Source of the DNA: CAZVBV01 sp964509975
GTDB lineage: Bacteria; Patescibacteriota; Gracilibacteria; UBA4473
Direction of reading: 5' to 3'
DNA length: 64,000 bases
NCBI GenBank assembly: GCA_964509975.1
Contig: CAZDZO010000002.1
Location: 1 to 64,000, forward strand
How positions within the stretch are numbered: position 1 is the first letter of the stretch; the number at the start of each line of letters is the position of its first letter. Positions 44,701 through 53,034 of the stretch are shown here, one piece after another. The notes beneath the pieces were generated by a model that saw only the letters and a list, made by a program, of their open reading frames with translations, did not search any database and was not told the DNA's origin. A program made the position numbers and the translations under genes.

Positions 44701-45218
44701 ACATTTTCTGCACCAAATGCCGTATTAATTTTTTCAAAGAGTTCTTCTGCCTTTTCTTTTCCAAATTGATGAAAGGCTTTTCCAACGAGTCCTGAAACCG
44801 ATCCTGTCAGCAAAATAAGTCCTTCTCTATACTTTTCTAATAACTCAAAATCTACTCGAGGTTTGTAATAAAACCCTTCTAAATGCGCATGTGAAATAAG
44901 TTTCAGGAGATTTTGGTATCCCACCTTATTCTTTGCCAAAACAACAACATGACCTTCTCTTCCATCAATTCCTGCACGTCTTTCAAATCGAGAGTCTGTC
45001 CCCACGAAAAGTTCTGCTCCTAAAATAGGTTTAATTTCTTTCACATTTTCCGCTTGTTCATAAAAATCAATCAACCCATATCCGGCTCCAGAATCAGTTA
45101 ATGCCACCGCTGGACATCCAAAACTTTTTGCCTTTTCAAGTACGGCTTTTGGAGAAGCACTCCCCTGAAGAAGCGAATAAAAAGAGTGCGTGTGAAGATT
45201 CACGAAGGGTTTTGCCAT
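41709..45218 (-). CDS. dnaE: DNA polymerase III alpha subunit
   Basis: The 1,169-aa replicative polymerase starts with a PHP domain (FVNLHTHSFYSLLQG). Its second motif reads ALTDSGAGYGLIDFY, with Ser in place of the metal-binding His of TDH, so PHP exonuclease activity may be lost. The catalytic palm has GPGRGSAAGSIVAYLLGI and the Asp pair in PDIDIDFSD near residue 400. ARVRHVSVHACAVII-type residues, YQEQVLKIAQVFAGFS and GYGFNRSHAVCYA follow. An OB fold (MHGIVTEVRRIVTRNGKNMA) lies near 1000-1060, with a charged tail. No intein is present. I chose the Met at 45218 (MAKPFVNLH), because the upstream extension lacks conservation. Confidence 0.97.
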   Translation of the reverse strand: MAKPFVNLHTHSFYSLLQGSASPKAVLEKAKSFGCPAVALTDSGAGYGLIDFYEQAENVKEIKPILGAELFVGTDSRFERRAGIDGREGHVVVLAKNKVGYQNLLKLISHAHLEGFYYKPRVDFELLEKYREGLILLTGSVSGLVGKAFHQFGKEKAEELFEKINTAFGAENVFCELIARNYEYQKDLNKFQIELAEKYKNKIVITSDARFMDEEDEDAADTLFCIGKNLQADDTGRKKFAEGNFFKSFEQMELELSYIDDEILERARKNAIAVADEIDLELEFGQNLLPHFTVERGETEASQLRKDCEMKLEWRYGKNISQEILERLDYELGVIGKMHFDAYFLIVADFIRFAKNNEIAVGPGRGSAAGSIVAYLLGITNIDPIKYELLFERFLNPERISMPDIDIDFSDERREEVMQYVVEKYGAEKVSKVCTFGTMSAKAALKDVGRAQGIPFAEMNALTKILPNRPGFTLADAAKNKDFKALVDAKPNLSKVFALAKKLEGCVRHVSVHACAVIIGHEDLTNSTPIQWAPGAEELKITQFPYQQLEHLGLLKMDFLGLKNLSVLEKTIANIKITSDEELNLLEIPIDDTKTFQMMAEGETTGVFQFESSGMRRYLKELKPTEFEDLVAMNALYRPGPMEYIPVYIEGKHNPEKVKYEHEVLEPILKKTYGIAVYQEQVLKIAQVFAGFSLGEADILRKAIGKKIASILAKQREKFISGAVEKGFAKKLATKIFDEIVVPFSGYGFNRSHAVCYARIAYETAYLRANYPVEFMAAMMTTDRHNTDRIVLEMNECTAMGIEVLPPSINQSGAHFTVIDEKVAGQLEIVEEAEDVKPVHSKKIRFGLTAIKGVGEETVNQIIFERKENGRFESLQEFSKRVPAKLMNKKTLEALGFSGALDEFGDRRAVVDSLDDLAKFAKEFQEKSISGQVGLFGGIDDSAIEFALKNTVATKEDILAWERESLGLFVSDHPLKGLQSYFSKYGILIGTLTEAEDLGQKRTMHGIVTEVRRIVTRNGKNMAIIALEDTSGKIECAVFPQIHERIPTRALEVDAFLRVRGKIEERNGTLNMIIDEIKIGDLSEVGKWRAQQEEKEEEAEKKEVKKKKITIEIPKGTSKEKVDQLKVFLKKNETHEGIQVEIKILDKKILLPFEITDEGIEKECKKILK

Positions 45219-45281
45219 CTCCGTAATTATTAACGAAGAATGAGGAATGAGCAATTAAAACTGGGATACGTATCCCAATTC

Positions 45282-46352
45282 TTATTTCACACCATTTGAT
45301 ACCAAGATCGCATTCAATTGATCTTTGTCTTGTGCGTAGTCGTGTGCAATTTCTTTTGTGATCTTTCCAGAAATAACGAGTCCTGCCAAAGATTGTTCGT
45401 ATTGCACCATGTATCCAGAAGAATCCGTCTGGAGCACATTTGGAATTTGGAAAATTTTATTTTGTCGGATGTAATTCTGAATCGCGTAATTTGAAGTCAA
45501 AATTTCGTACGCCAAGGTAAGTCCTTTCCCGTCTGCTGTTGGGACTAATTTTTGAGCAATAATCATTTTGAGTGTTGCTGCCAACTGTGATCGAACTTGA
45601 TCTTGTTGATCCGCTGGGAAAATATCCACAATACGAGTTACCGTTTCTGGACAATTATTTGTATGAAGTGTTGAAAACACCACATGTCCGGTTTCAGCCA
45701 TAGTCAATGCAGCAGAAATAGTTTCGAGGTTTCGCATTTCCCCCACCATTAAAACATCCGGGTCTTCCCTGAGTCCTGCTTCAATCCCGTCTCGGAAATT
45801 GAGAACATCTCGTCCCACTTCTCGTTGCTGAATCACTCCTTTTCCAGATGGAATTAGATATTCAATTGGATCTTCAACGGTAATACAGTGTTCTGTTTTA
45901 TTAGCGATTCGTTCTTGGAGCATAGAAGCCAATGTTGTTGATTTTCCTGTTCCGGTTGCTCCTACGAGCAAGACAAGTCCTTTGTGCATACTCATAATTC
46001 GATCATGCACAAATTTTGGAAATCCAATGGAAGAAAAGTCTCGAATTTCTCGTGGAATAATTCGAAAGGAAGCGGCTACTCCAAATTCTTGATGGAAAAT
46101 ATTCCCTCGCAAACGAAGTCCTGCACTCGTTGATGCTAAGAAATCTACTTGTTTCCGTGTTTTAAAAATCTCTTTATGATCTTCTGTCAAAAAAGGATCC
46201 ACCATTGCAGAAACATTCTCTGCAGTGAGTTTCTCTTCTCCTATTGGAAGCATCTGTCCGTTTATACGGAAAAAAATAGGAAGTCCTGGTGAAAAATGCA
46301 CATCTGAGGCATTTTGTTCTTCTGCGGTTGCGATAATTTTTTCGAAATCCAT
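45282..46352 (-). CDS. pilT: Type IV pilus retraction ATPase PilT
   Basis: The 356-aa cytoplasmic hexameric ATPase powers pilus retraction. An N-terminal domain with ASDVHFSPGLPIFFRINGQM is typical. Walker A is GATGTGKSTTLASML near residue 131. The Asp box is TVEDPIEYLIPSGKGVIQQREVG in part, Walker B is LREDPDVLMVGEMRN, and the His box is TGHVVFSTLHTNN. The C-terminal retraction motif AIRNLIRE is altered to IQNYIRQNKIFQIPN. The start lies 6 nt after a TACAAT, so the mRNA is leaderless. It pairs functionally with the pilins at 61-62.5 kb. Divergent secA begins 120 nt away. Confidence 0.93.
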   Translation of the reverse strand: MDFEKIIATAEEQNASDVHFSPGLPIFFRINGQMLPIGEEKLTAENVSAMVDPFLTEDHKEIFKTRKQVDFLASTSAGLRLRGNIFHQEFGVAASFRIIPREIRDFSSIGFPKFVHDRIMSMHKGLVLLVGATGTGKSTTLASMLQERIANKTEHCITVEDPIEYLIPSGKGVIQQREVGRDVLNFRDGIEAGLREDPDVLMVGEMRNLETISAALTMAETGHVVFSTLHTNNCPETVTRIVDIFPADQQDQVRSQLAATLKMIIAQKLVPTADGKGLTLAYEILTSNYAIQNYIRQNKIFQIPNVLQTDSSGYMVQYEQSLAGLVISGKITKEIAHDYAQDKDQLNAILVSNGVK

Positions 46353-46358
46353 CCCTTA

Positions 46359-46387
46359 ATTGTACCATAAATAAAAGAAAAAAACAA
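46359..46387 (-). promoter_or_regulatory. Leaderless promoter of pilT
   Basis: The minus strand reads TTGTTT (46382-46387), 17 nt ending TATGG, then TACAAT (46359-46364). Only 6 nt separate the -10 from the ATG. Confidence 0.7.
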
Positions 46388-46421
46388 GAGACAAAGAGAA
46401 GAAAAATAGAGTTCGAAGCGT

Positions 46422-46450
46422 TTGCTATTTAGACCTTGTTTGAATACAAT
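46422..46450 (+). promoter_or_regulatory. secA promoter
   Basis: TTGCTA (46422-46427), 17 nt and TACAAT (46445-46450) predict a start near 46457. This excludes the TTG at 46436 as start codon and supports the ATG at 46472. Confidence 0.6.
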
Positions 46451-46471
46451 CCGCGCGAAAAAGAATTGATC

Positions 46472-49126
46472 ATGGTACAAAAAATATTCGACGCCCTCTT
46501 TGGGAATTATAACCAAAAGCAACTCAAGAAAATGGAGCCAATCGTGGCCCAGATAAATAAAAAAGGAGCCCATTATGAAAAGCTTTCTGATGATGAACTC
46601 AAAAAACAGTTTACTGATTGGAAAGAAAAAATATCAGCTCATCCGGAAAAAAGAGATGAACTTCTTATTGATGTTTTCGCAGCGGTAAAGGATGTCGCGC
46701 GACGACTTTATGGAAAAACTTTTGAAGTCCGTGGAAAGGATCAGGAATGGAACATGGTACATTATGATGTACAACTTGTTGGGGGGGTTGTACTCCATCA
46801 AGGAAAAGCCGCCGAAATGAAAACCGGTGAAGGAAAAACACTTGTGTGCACCTTGCCAGTTATTTTGAATGCGTTAACGGGGAAAGGGGTTCATGTGATT
46901 ACGGTAAATGATTATTTGGCACAACGTGATGCCGAATGGATGTCACCTTTGTATGAATTCTGTGGACTTTCTGTAGGCGTTATCGTACACGGAAAAACAA
47001 ATGAAGAACGACGTGAATCGTATAATTCTGACATTACCTATGGAACGAATAACGAGTTTGGATTTGATTATTTGCGAGACAACATGGCGCAAGATCCCAA
47101 GGATCTCGTACAACGAGAATTACACTACACCATCGTGGATGAGGTGGATTCTATTTTGATTGATGAAGCGAGAACGCCACTTATTATTTCTGCTCCTGCT
47201 GAAGAATCAACCGACAAATACCGACACTATTCTCAGATCATTCCTCAACTCGTTGAGAACGAGGATTACAATATTGATGTCAAACTCAAAGCGGTCACTT
47301 TAACCGAAAAAGGAATTACCAAGATGGAAGGTATCATGGGGGTAAAAAATATTTTTACCGAAGCGGGATTTGATGAGGTGCATCACATTGAAAACTCCCT
47401 TAAGGCACATATTATTTTTGAGCGTGATAAAGATTATGTTGTGAGAGACGACCAAGTTTTGATTGTCGACGAATTCACCGGACGACTTATGCCCGGACGA
47501 CGATATTCCGATGGTCTCCATCAGTCACTCGAAGCCAAGGAGAACGTCCCTATTCAACGAGAATCTAAAACATTGGCCACGATCACTTTTCAGAATTATT
47601 TCCGTTTATACGAGAAATTAGCGGGAATGACCGGTACAGCAGAAACTGAAGCCGAGGAATTTGCCAAGATTTACAAACTCGACACGATTGTGATTCCGAC
47701 CAATGAACCGTGCGTGAGGAAGGATCTCCCAGATAAAATTTTCAAAAATGAACGCGGAAAATTCACCGCTCTTGTGACAGAAGTGGAACGATTGCATAAA
47801 AAAGGACAACCTGTTCTGATTGGAACCATTAATATTGATAAATCTGAACTCTTGGCAGAAGTGCTCAAAAATAAAAAGATCCCTCACGAAGTCTTGAATG
47901 CGAAACAGCATGAACGAGAAGCCGAAATCGTAGCGAAGTCTGGACAAAAAGGTGCCATAACTATTGCCACCAATATGGCGGGGCGAGGAACTGATATTAA
48001 GCTTGATGAAGAAGTCAAAGAACTGGGGGGGCTAGCAATTCTGGGAACAGAAAGACATGAATCAAGACGTATCGACAACCAACTTCGAGGGCGATCTGGA
48101 CGACAAGGAGATGCTGGATTCTCTCAATTCTATATTTCCATGCGAGATGATCTCATGCGCCGATTTGGAGGAGAGCGAATGGCAGGCGTAATGGAACGCC
48201 TCAAAATGCCAGAAGCAGAGCCTGTGCAGAACAAAATGATTTCTCGAAGTGTTGAAAATGCACAAAAGAAAATTGAAGGATTTCACTTTGATGCGCGAAA
48301 ACATGTGGTGCAATACGATGACATAATGAATGTGCATCGTGAAAAAATTTACGGACAACGGCGAACATTTTTGGGATCTGATGCTGTACTCAATGATCTC
48401 GAAACGATGATTCAGGAGTTGTCTGCACAAATCGTAAAAATACATGCTCCAACACCACAGGCCGATAAGACCTGGGATGTTCAAGAAGTATTGGAAACCG
48501 TCCATTCTATTCATTTATCTGAGAAGTCCCCTCTTCAACTCGAAGAACTGCAAGCATTTAATCATCAAGATGAACTTATTGAGAATGTTCAGAATTATTT
48601 ACTTGCTGCTTGGGACGGAAAGAAATCTACTCTTCCTGAAGATCAAGTAGATCGTATTGCTAAATACGTTGTCCTTCGTTCTATTGATGAACTCTGGCTA
48701 CAACACATTAATGCTATGACGAGTCTACGAGACCAAGTAGCGCTTTCTGGGTATGCACAAAAAGATCCTGTTATGGAGTACAAACGTCTCGCATTTGAAA
48801 TGTTCCGACGACTTTTGTCTGACATACGAAGTACGTGCGTGATGAACCTCTTCCGCATTGAGTTCCGAGAAAATATTGAAATGAAAACCGCTGATTATTC
48901 CGATGCGGTTACGAATGATGAACAGATTGAGTCCTCTCTCCGTAATACAGGAGAATATGATAATGAGGAAAAGGCTACTGCAAACACAAAAGTTATTGCT
49001 TCTGATTCCGGTCGATCGGTTACTGCCGAAAAACTCGGAAATAAATATGCCGAGGCTGGACGAAACGATCCGTGTCCTTGTGGATCAGGTCAGAAATTCA
49101 AGAAATGCCACGGGAAGGAGTTGTAA
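46472..49126 (+). CDS. secA: Preprotein translocase ATPase SecA
   Basis: The 884-aa motor drives proteins through SecYEG. Walker A is MKTGEGKTLVCTLP near residue 120, and the DEAD-type motif is VDEVDSILIDEARTPLIIS. Motif IV-VI segments include TNMAGRGTDIKL and IDNQLRGRSGRQGDAG. The helical wing and scaffold domain is present (LRSIDELWLQHINAMTSLRD). The C-terminal zinc-binding SEC-C motif NDPCPCGSGQKFKKCHG is complete. The ATG at 46472 is set by the promoter. It is consistent with the many exported proteins encoded nearby, and secE is at 9.3 kb. Confidence 0.98.
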   Translation: MVQKIFDALFGNYNQKQLKKMEPIVAQINKKGAHYEKLSDDELKKQFTDWKEKISAHPEKRDELLIDVFAAVKDVARRLYGKTFEVRGKDQEWNMVHYDVQLVGGVVLHQGKAAEMKTGEGKTLVCTLPVILNALTGKGVHVITVNDYLAQRDAEWMSPLYEFCGLSVGVIVHGKTNEERRESYNSDITYGTNNEFGFDYLRDNMAQDPKDLVQRELHYTIVDEVDSILIDEARTPLIISAPAEESTDKYRHYSQIIPQLVENEDYNIDVKLKAVTLTEKGITKMEGIMGVKNIFTEAGFDEVHHIENSLKAHIIFERDKDYVVRDDQVLIVDEFTGRLMPGRRYSDGLHQSLEAKENVPIQRESKTLATITFQNYFRLYEKLAGMTGTAETEAEEFAKIYKLDTIVIPTNEPCVRKDLPDKIFKNERGKFTALVTEVERLHKKGQPVLIGTINIDKSELLAEVLKNKKIPHEVLNAKQHEREAEIVAKSGQKGAITIATNMAGRGTDIKLDEEVKELGGLAILGTERHESRRIDNQLRGRSGRQGDAGFSQFYISMRDDLMRRFGGERMAGVMERLKMPEAEPVQNKMISRSVENAQKKIEGFHFDARKHVVQYDDIMNVHREKIYGQRRTFLGSDAVLNDLETMIQELSAQIVKIHAPTPQADKTWDVQEVLETVHSIHLSEKSPLQLEELQAFNHQDELIENVQNYLLAAWDGKKSTLPEDQVDRIAKYVVLRSIDELWLQHINAMTSLRDQVALSGYAQKDPVMEYKRLAFEMFRRLLSDIRSTCVMNLFRIEFRENIEMKTADYSDAVTNDEQIESSLRNTGEYDNEEKATANTKVIASDSGRSVTAEKLGNKYAEAGRNDPCPCGSGQKFKKCHGKEL

Positions 49127-49171
49127 AAAAATAATTCCGCCCCTTGTTGGAGTCTCCTAAACTATTCATTG

Positions 49172-49192
49172 GATCCCCGTCTTCGCGGGGAT
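49172..49192. repeat. REP-like hairpin after secA
   Basis: ATCCCCG, loop, CGGGGAT form a palindrome (GTCTTCGC centre) followed by AAG, with no T-run. It resembles other CTTCG-centred hairpins in the gaps of this window and lies between convergent genes. Confidence 0.45.
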
Positions 49193-49239
49193 AAGTTCGT
49201 TCAACAACTCTTCCGCTTCGCGGTATCGTTGGGACTTAC

Positions 49240-49818
49240 TCATTTACACGGAATATCTGAACGCTGTTTTTTACAGATATCTTGTCCCAGTTTCATAATC
49301 TCCTCCAATTCTCGCCACATATCTATTTTTTTATCTTCTCCCGTATTTTCGTTTTTGGTTTCTTTCCATCCTTCATCATTTTCGGTGGTTCTAATAGTGG
49401 CACTCCAATCGGCTTGAACTGAATCAACCCCTACTTTTATCATACTCAGTGTTCGCCGAAGTTCTAAAATTTGCTGATAGGTGTTTTTATCAGACTGAAG
49501 AATTTTTCCTGCCAAAAACTCTGGTTCTTCACCCTCTGCTCCTTCTTTCTCAAAACCAACAAAAACATCAAAATCTTGTTCTAATGAATCTTGAAGTTTT
49601 TTAAATTCATTCTGTGTTTGATAAGTCAAATTTCGTCCCGCCCAAGTGTTCCAGTAGGATTCTTCTTTCATTTCTTCGTTTTCTTCTGTTTTAATCTTGT
49701 CTTTTAACCAGTTTGAAAAGATATTTGTTTGTAAAAAAGAAGTGTCTACAACACTCCCTGCACCCGCCCCAATAAAGCAAGAAAAAAGCAAAACCGGAAT
49801 CAGTATTTGTTTTTTCAT
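49240..49818 (-). CDS. Exported protein of unknown function, 192 aa
   Basis: A signal peptide (QILIPVLLFSCFIGAGAG) leads into a mostly helical, Glu/Lys-rich chain (LKDKIKTEENEEMKEESYWN, EFKKLQDSLEQDFDVFVG). Two Cys sit near the C-terminus (DICKKQRSDIPCK) and could form a disulfide. I do not recognise the family. It is the last gene of a four-gene unit with two other exported unknowns and a glycosyltransferase, and overlaps the previous gene by 4 nt (ATGA). Confidence 0.7.
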   Translation of the reverse strand: MKKQILIPVLLFSCFIGAGAGSVVDTSFLQTNIFSNWLKDKIKTEENEEMKEESYWNTWAGRNLTYQTQNEFKKLQDSLEQDFDVFVGFEKEGAEGEEPEFLAGKILQSDKNTYQQILELRRTLSMIKVGVDSVQADWSATIRTTENDEGWKETKNENTGEDKKIDMWRELEEIMKLGQDICKKQRSDIPCK

Positions 49819-50960
49819 CGTGCCGGTTTTTTAAGAAATTCCTCCCAAATTCGACGAACCATAAAAAGTCCTTCCAAAAAAGTTTCAATATCTTGATTCC
49901 AACGCTCTATCCGTGGATAGATAAGTTCTTGTGATTTCTGTTCTTCTCTATATTCCATTCGATTATCCCAAATTTTGAGTTGCGCCTTTAATTCTTCTGC
50001 GGAAAGAAAATCCTCTTTCTCTGTTTCAAACAATACATCTGATATCTTTTTTCCAATATTAATATTTTTATATAAAGCCAAGTTTTGAGCACTCGTTAAT
50101 TGATCTTTTATTGTCCCATACTGTTCACTCCCCAAAATAAGTTTATCCAGTGTTTCTTGTTCTGGATCAATATCGTCATCTGGTGCTGGCGGAGAATAGT
50201 CAACGAGATCTCCTCCATAGGTATCTCCTGAAGTTTCCGATTTGGTAGTGGATTCATGATACGTATGCGTTGAATTCCCACTAATAAGCGGTCTGGAATT
50301 AAGTTCTTTAGAATATTCCTCAAGCCCTGCTAACGTCCCCGTAATCGAATTATCTCTCTTGTATTGTCGACTATGTAAATAATCTTGTAATGTTACTTCT
50401 CTCCCATCTTGCCAATTTTCACTTCCCAAAATAAGTTCTCCTTCTACCTGTCCTTCATCATAGATAAGAAAAAGTGGATCTTCTAGTTTTTTAAATTTCT
50501 CTCCAAAAAGCGTTTCTTCTATATCGTTCAGGTCTTCAATAACATCAAACGGCGAATCTTCTAACGAATCATTCACAAAGGCCGATATCGTCCAGTTACG
50601 AAGCGAAATATCATCTTCAAGCCGAAGCATTCCTCGTTCATATTCGTAGATTCGTTCTAACTCACTCATGTTTCTGATTTGATCAAATAATGTGTGTCGA
50701 TTATCAATATCTATTTTCGAGAACATTAATTTTCGATTTGAGTTCAGTTCCCCTTCAGTGGATTCATTTACGTGCCATCCCATTCTGGTAAGTATTTCTT
50801 CTCCCGGATCGCTATTGGTACCTTTGTAAATTTTCCAATACGTCCCTTGAAGATCATCTAATGTTTCATATTTTTCCCACTTGTCTGGATAGGGCTTTAT
50901 TTCCGCCAACGCTGTGGTAGAGAAACAAAGAAGGAAAATCAAAAATATTCGCTGTATCAT
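49815..50960 (-). CDS. Exported protein of unknown function, 381 aa
   Basis: A clear signal peptide (IFLIFLLCFSTTALA) precedes a charged soluble chain without further membrane spans. YETLDDLQGTYWKIYKG lies near the start. Helical stretches lie near the middle and end (MSELERIYEYERGMLRLEDD, KAQLKIWDNRMEYREEQK). A Ser/Thr/His/Gly-rich linker lies near residues 235-265. The mature protein has no Cys. The family is not recognised. It overlaps both neighbours by 4 nt, showing tight translational coupling inside this operon. Confidence 0.72.
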   Translation of the reverse strand: MIQRIFLIFLLCFSTTALAEIKPYPDKWEKYETLDDLQGTYWKIYKGTNSDPGEEILTRMGWHVNESTEGELNSNRKLMFSKIDIDNRHTLFDQIRNMSELERIYEYERGMLRLEDDISLRNWTISAFVNDSLEDSPFDVIEDLNDIEETLFGEKFKKLEDPLFLIYDEGQVEGELILGSENWQDGREVTLQDYLHSRQYKRDNSITGTLAGLEEYSKELNSRPLISGNSTHTYHESTTKSETSGDTYGGDLVDYSPPAPDDDIDPEQETLDKLILGSEQYGTIKDQLTSAQNLALYKNINIGKKISDVLFETEKEDFLSAEELKAQLKIWDNRMEYREEQKSQELIYPRIERWNQDIETFLEGLFMVRRIWEEFLKKPAR

Positions 50961-51799
50961 TTGGTAGCGGCATCAATAAATTTTGTCGGAAATGTGCTAT
51001 AGATTTTATCTCGAAAGAAGGCAATTCTTTTCGCAACTCCCTCCAATCCTTCGTTTATAGCCACGAGCCATGCATGTCGTTGATAGTTGTGTTCAAATTC
51101 CGCATAAAAAAGAAGTGCATTTTTGAGAGCTTTTCGTGAGCGCTCTTGTTCATGTTCTAATGCAATATTTAAATCATCTGAAACATCATCAATATATCGC
51201 AGATTTCTTCCTCCCGTAAGTCCCACATGGTCATCGAGCATCTTTGCTTCCAGATAGTGTTGGTATCCACAGAGCTCTGCTAGAAGCATTTCTGTGACTT
51301 GGCAGGACGAGTATTTATATTCATCTTCTCTGGGAAAATATTCTGGTTCACAAACCGATTCTGAAGTTTCCCAATATTTAGAATTTGCTTTTAAAGATTT
51401 TTGTTTTTGAAGCACTTCTTCAAAAAAACCTTCCTTACAATATTTCTCCTTCTTTTTAAATTCCTCAAATGAAAAATCGTTATGCGATATTTTTTTTGTT
51501 CCAAAAATCTTTTGTATAGCGGCATTTGTCGTAGTAATGCGGCCTTCTATTGCCTGGTTATAAAGACAATTAATCGCATTATCATAATCTTGTTTGTGAT
51601 CACGAACCTCTTTTTCATATTTTCGAAAACTTTTTTTAGAATTAATTTCTTTTAAATCATATTCCAGAGAAGAGGCACACACATTTTTTATAAAATCTGG
51701 AAATTCTTTTCTAAAAGTTGGATCTAATTTTGCAAAAGACACCCCTCCCATAAAAAAGGAAAGGCTTATCAATATGAGAAAAAATCTAAATTTACGCAC
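50957..51799 (-). CDS. Exported Cys-containing protein of unknown function, 280 aa
   Basis: A signal peptide (FFLILISLSFFMGGVSFA) is followed by a helical, Lys/Glu-rich chain. About six Cys occur in the mature part (NVCASSLEY, INCLYNQ, KYCKEGFF, SVCEPEYF, SSCQVTEMLLAELCGYQ), which could form disulfides outside the cell. A C-terminal helical block is VSDDLNIALEHEQERSRKAL. The family is not recognised. It starts 4 nt after the glycosyltransferase stop and overlaps the next gene by 4 nt. Confidence 0.72.
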   Translation of the reverse strand: MRKFRFFLILISLSFFMGGVSFAKLDPTFRKEFPDFIKNVCASSLEYDLKEINSKKSFRKYEKEVRDHKQDYDNAINCLYNQAIEGRITTTNAAIQKIFGTKKISHNDFSFEEFKKKEKYCKEGFFEEVLQKQKSLKANSKYWETSESVCEPEYFPREDEYKYSSCQVTEMLLAELCGYQHYLEAKMLDDHVGLTGGRNLRYIDDVSDDLNIALEHEQERSRKALKNALLFYAEFEHNYQRHAWLVAINEGLEGVAKRIAFFRDKIYSTFPTKFIDAATK

Positions 51800-51803
51800 G
51801 AGT

Positions 51804-52973
51804 TCATTCTAAAACGCTCTGGTAGATTTTCAAAGTTTCGTTTGACGCTCTATCCCAAGAGAATTTTTTAATTTGAGATTCCCCTTTCTTAATGAGGTCT
51901 GATTGCATTTCTTCATTGAGAAGTACTTTTAAAATTTGAGTGGACATATCATCAATATCCTTGGGATCGAAATATTGAACAGCATTACCACACACCTCCG
52001 GAATAGCCGAAATTCGTGACGCCACCACAGGAGTCAAGCATTGCATCGCTTCGAGTGGAGGCAACCCAAATCCTTCATATAAACTCGGAAACACGTACAT
52101 TTTTGCTGCCCCATACAAACGAATGAGATCCTCCTGTTCGACCAGTCCAACAAGTTTTACTGCGTTTTGCAATTCTAATTGCTCAATGGTCTGAGTTACT
52201 TCTGGATAATATGGATCTGGCTTTCCCGTAATCACTAATTGCAAATTCTTCAGAGAAGCAGGACCATCTGATTTCTTGGCCTGTTCAAGTATTTTTTTGA
52301 ATGATTGAAGAAGTCGTACGAGATTTTTATGCTCTCTCCAATTTCCTGTGTAGAGCAGAAAATTTTCCGTAAGAGCAAGCTTCTGTTTGACTGTTTGTTT
52401 CTCGATTTCCTCCACCGGATGGAATTCATTTCCAATCCCATTATGTACTGTTTGAATTTTATTTGACGGAGTATTGAAAAGTTTTTCAACGTCTCTTTTT
52501 GTATTATCAGAAACGGTAATCACTTTTTTGGCCTTGCCAATAGCGTGACGAATGACAAAATTATAGGCCAATTTTCGCCACCAAGAATTCATCTTCTTTC
52601 CGGGATAAAAAGAAATTGTCGTATCATGAATAGTGGTCACAAATTTTCCTCGATATAACAATGGTGCGTTGAAATGAGTAAAATGAACCAAATCACATTT
52701 TTCTTGGTTCAAGAGTTTGAGAAACTTCACTTGTTCAGCAAAAGAATAATGCGGGGCATTCACCAGCACTTTCTTCACATGAGAAGGAAATGTATATTTC
52801 GAATATTCCGGCTCATTCAGAAAAATAACCCACTCTACATTTTCTCCTCCTTCCAAGGGGGAGTTAGAGGGGGTCCCAAAAAACCGTTTTGTGAGCTCAA
52901 AATTATAACGTCCAATTCCCGTGAAGGAGTCTGAGAACATCCGTGCATCGATACCAATTTTTATTTTCTTCAC
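51804..52973 (-). CDS. Glycosyltransferase family 4 (GT-B)
   Basis: The 389-aa cytoplasmic or membrane-face enzyme transfers a sugar from a nucleotide donor. The N-terminus reads IGIDARMFSDSFTGIGRYNF. The hinge region has TIHDTTISFYPGKKM and VITVSDNTKRDVEKLF, then TVHNGIGNEFHPV. The donor-binding core is LLYTGNWREHKNLVRLLQSF, and the EX7E motif is in SLYEGFGLPPLEAMQCLTPV. It starts with GTG only 6 nt after a GACAAT -10, so the mRNA is probably leaderless. Residues 33-44 (GTPSNSPLEGGE) come from an inserted palindromic repeat. It leads an operon with three exported proteins, perhaps their glycosylation or surface glycan context (inference). Confidence 0.92.
   Translation of the reverse strand: MKKIKIGIDARMFSDSFTGIGRYNFELTKRFFGTPSNSPLEGGENVEWVIFLNEPEYSKYTFPSHVKKVLVNAPHYSFAEQVKFLKLLNQEKCDLVHFTHFNAPLLYRGKFVTTIHDTTISFYPGKKMNSWWRKLAYNFVIRHAIGKAKKVITVSDNTKRDVEKLFNTPSNKIQTVHNGIGNEFHPVEEIEKQTVKQKLALTENFLLYTGNWREHKNLVRLLQSFKKILEQAKKSDGPASLKNLQLVITGKPDPYYPEVTQTIEQLELQNAVKLVGLVEQEDLIRLYGAAKMYVFPSLYEGFGLPPLEAMQCLTPVVASRISAIPEVCGNAVQYFDPKDIDDMSTQILKVLLNEEMQSDLIKKGESQIKKFSWDRASNETLKIYQSVLE
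52844..52876. repeat. Palindromic repeat inside the GT4 coding region
   Basis: CTCCTCCTTCCAAGGGGGAG plus GTTAGAGGGGGTCCC forms an imperfect palindrome rich in G/C tracts, unlike the AT-rich gene around it. In frame it encodes TPSNSPLEGGE, a peptide produced by a common bacterial dispersed repeat. It sits in a surface loop between the first beta strands of the GT-B fold, so it is probably tolerated. Confidence 0.6.
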
Positions 52974-52994
52974 GCTCGGATTGTCGCAGAAAAT

Positions 52995-53022
52995 TTGATT
53001 TTTTCCAGAAAGAAAGTACTGT
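52995..53022 (+). promoter_or_regulatory. Candidate tRNA-His promoter
   Basis: TTGATT (52995-53000), 16 nt and TACTGT (53017-53022) lie 12 nt before the tRNA G-1. Confidence 0.45.
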
Positions 53023-53034
53023 CCCTCTCGCTAC

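Noticed and set aside
41709..45218. Intein or split dnaE
   Set aside because: All motifs are continuous and the length (1,169 aa) is normal.
46436..46471. TTG start adding 12 residues to SecA
   Set aside because: The TTG lies within the promoter (-10 at 46445-46450). The ATG at 46472 gives the normal SecA N-terminus.
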